Below, in pieces: positions 18,591-19,580 of a DNA stretch of 19,580 nucleotides (positions are counted from its first letter, which is position 1; every line of letters starts with the position of its first letter). Origin of the DNA: Acanthaster planci (taxonomy: Eukaryota; Echinodermata; Asteroidea; Valvatida; Acanthasteridae). The stretch is taken from contig NW_019091413.1 in the NCBI RefSeq assembly GCF_001949145.1, positions 1,483,632 through 1,503,211 on the forward strand. The letters are read 5' to 3'. The translations under genes and the position numbers were made by a program. The notes under the pieces were generated by a model. It made no database searches, was not told the DNA's origin, and was given only the letters and a program-made list of their open reading frames with translations.

Positions 18591-19580
18591 TAATGTGTTG
18601 ATGGTCTTCTTTTTATCAGTGTTTGACAATTTTCTTAATTTCAAGGTTCCTTTGTTTTTACAGAATGTAGTTAATTTTTGAAAAGTTTATCAATAAATTT
18701 ATTTGTTGATGTCTTCAATTTTATTTTCAATAATTAATTTTTTTGTGTCAGATTTATTTGCTGGGTAATTCATCAATTCATCCTTTTGCGATAGCTTTAT
18801 TGTATAAGTGTTTTCATGATTATGTACAGTCATTGGTTTAACTTTTTGCATTTCCTGGCATTTGCTGCAGGCTTTATGTTTTTGTTCGTGATTTCGGTGT
18901 GCTTTTGTCTCTTTTGTTCCTCTGTCCTGGTTCAAAATGACATCACACTACTCTGTAGGGCTAAGCGGAACAATGAAATTGGCTTCCATTTTAATTATAT
19001 GGTTTTATTATTTTCTTATTTACCCTGATGAAACTTCTCAGTGGAGCACTGCTTTCAAGAGGTGCCCAACAATTGCAACAAAATCATTAGAATTACAAAC
19101 AATTAAGAAAATATGCAAAAAAAATTTTAAAAGGCAGTACTGGCAAGCATTGAACAAACATCAAAAATAAATAAACACTTGCAAATAAATTAAGAGCACC
19201 CACAAATGCATTAAAAATGCAGGGTATTGCTTTTAAAATTGGCTGCAGTAGTTGCTAGAGAACATTTGAGGGAGGAGAAAGGGCATGAAATGCATAGACT
19301 CCATGAACCACAAATTTGTGTTGACTGAGAAATTGAAAATAGTGTGATATACATGTATATATGCATTAGTGATATTGCCTAGTTGTGGTTGTAGTTGTAC
19401 AGTTAAACTTGTATGCACATGTATTTAAGCCAAAGGTTCACCTTCAAAAGTATTCCACCTTGAAAACCAGAAAACAATGTCAGTGGGTCGAAGGAGCAGG
19501 ATGATTCATCCAGCACTGTTCTGAAATTTCTAAAACTTGGTGTGGGACATTTTTAACCACTTCATGCGGGGGCATTTTTC
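18591..19580. other. Intron 3, end of window: no gene recognised
   Basis: AT-rich. A 78-codon Lys-rich frame on the - strand (18699-18935, containing ACSKCQEMQ) and a 77-codon frame on the + strand (18937-19170) are open but carry no recognisable domain. No USP8 WW-like or catalytic exon is found, so intron 3 continues to at least the window end. Confidence 0.5.

Noticed and set aside
18937-19170. 77-codon + strand frame as a further USP8 exon
   Set aside because: The sequence does not resemble the USP8 WW-like or catalytic region, and borders with frame compatibility are not evident.
1-19580. CRISPR arrays, bacterial operons, tRNA or rRNA genes
   Set aside because: No regularly spaced direct repeats with unique spacers, no cloverleaf or rRNA sequence recognised; gene structure is eukaryotic.

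Overview
This is a eukaryotic nuclear window, almost certainly from a marine invertebrate animal. The sequence is AT-rich, with intron-exon gene structure, GT/AG splice borders, large introns full of decayed transposable elements, and many copies of the palindrome TACATGTA. I cannot name the species. A tyrosine-recombinase retrotransposon load of this kind fits molluscs, echinoderms, hemichordates, amphioxus or cnidarians.

The host gene is recognisable as USP8 (UBPY), an endosomal ubiquitin hydrolase, on the + strand. Three internal exons are visible. Exon A (194-356) and exon B (6930-7077) encode the C-terminal half of the rhodanese-like domain. Exon C (10288-11096) encodes the linker that carries STAM-SH3-binding motifs and a charged coiled coil. 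Splice phases are compatible across both junctions (0 and 1). The first exons lie upstream of the window. The WW-like and catalytic USP exons must lie downstream, because no further exon is seen in the last 8.5 kb.

The introns carry the rest. Intron 1 (357-6929) holds a degraded DIRS-like YR retrotransposon on the - strand (about 3.15-6.48 kb, perhaps 2.36-6.73 kb), in the order RT, RNase H, tyrosine recombinase. Intron 2 (7078-10287) holds GAAAA-rich degenerate tandem repeats, a perfect 20-nt palindrome, an ACATGT-rich tract, an 878-bp non-autonomous DNA transposon with pogo/Tigger-like inverted repeats and TA flanks, and a 74-bp tandem duplication. Intron 3 (from 11097) holds a LINE reverse transcriptase remnant (11.85-12.56 kb), a second and different YR retrotransposon on the + strand (RNase H and YR at 15.39-17.2 kb; RT apparently lost), and a small cysteine-rich open frame on the - strand (17897-18142).

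Nothing here forms an operon or a defence-type system. The notable content is two unrelated YR retrotransposon lineages in opposite orientations inside one conserved gene, a cut-and-paste element with clear ends, and the unexplained CxxC-repeat frame.
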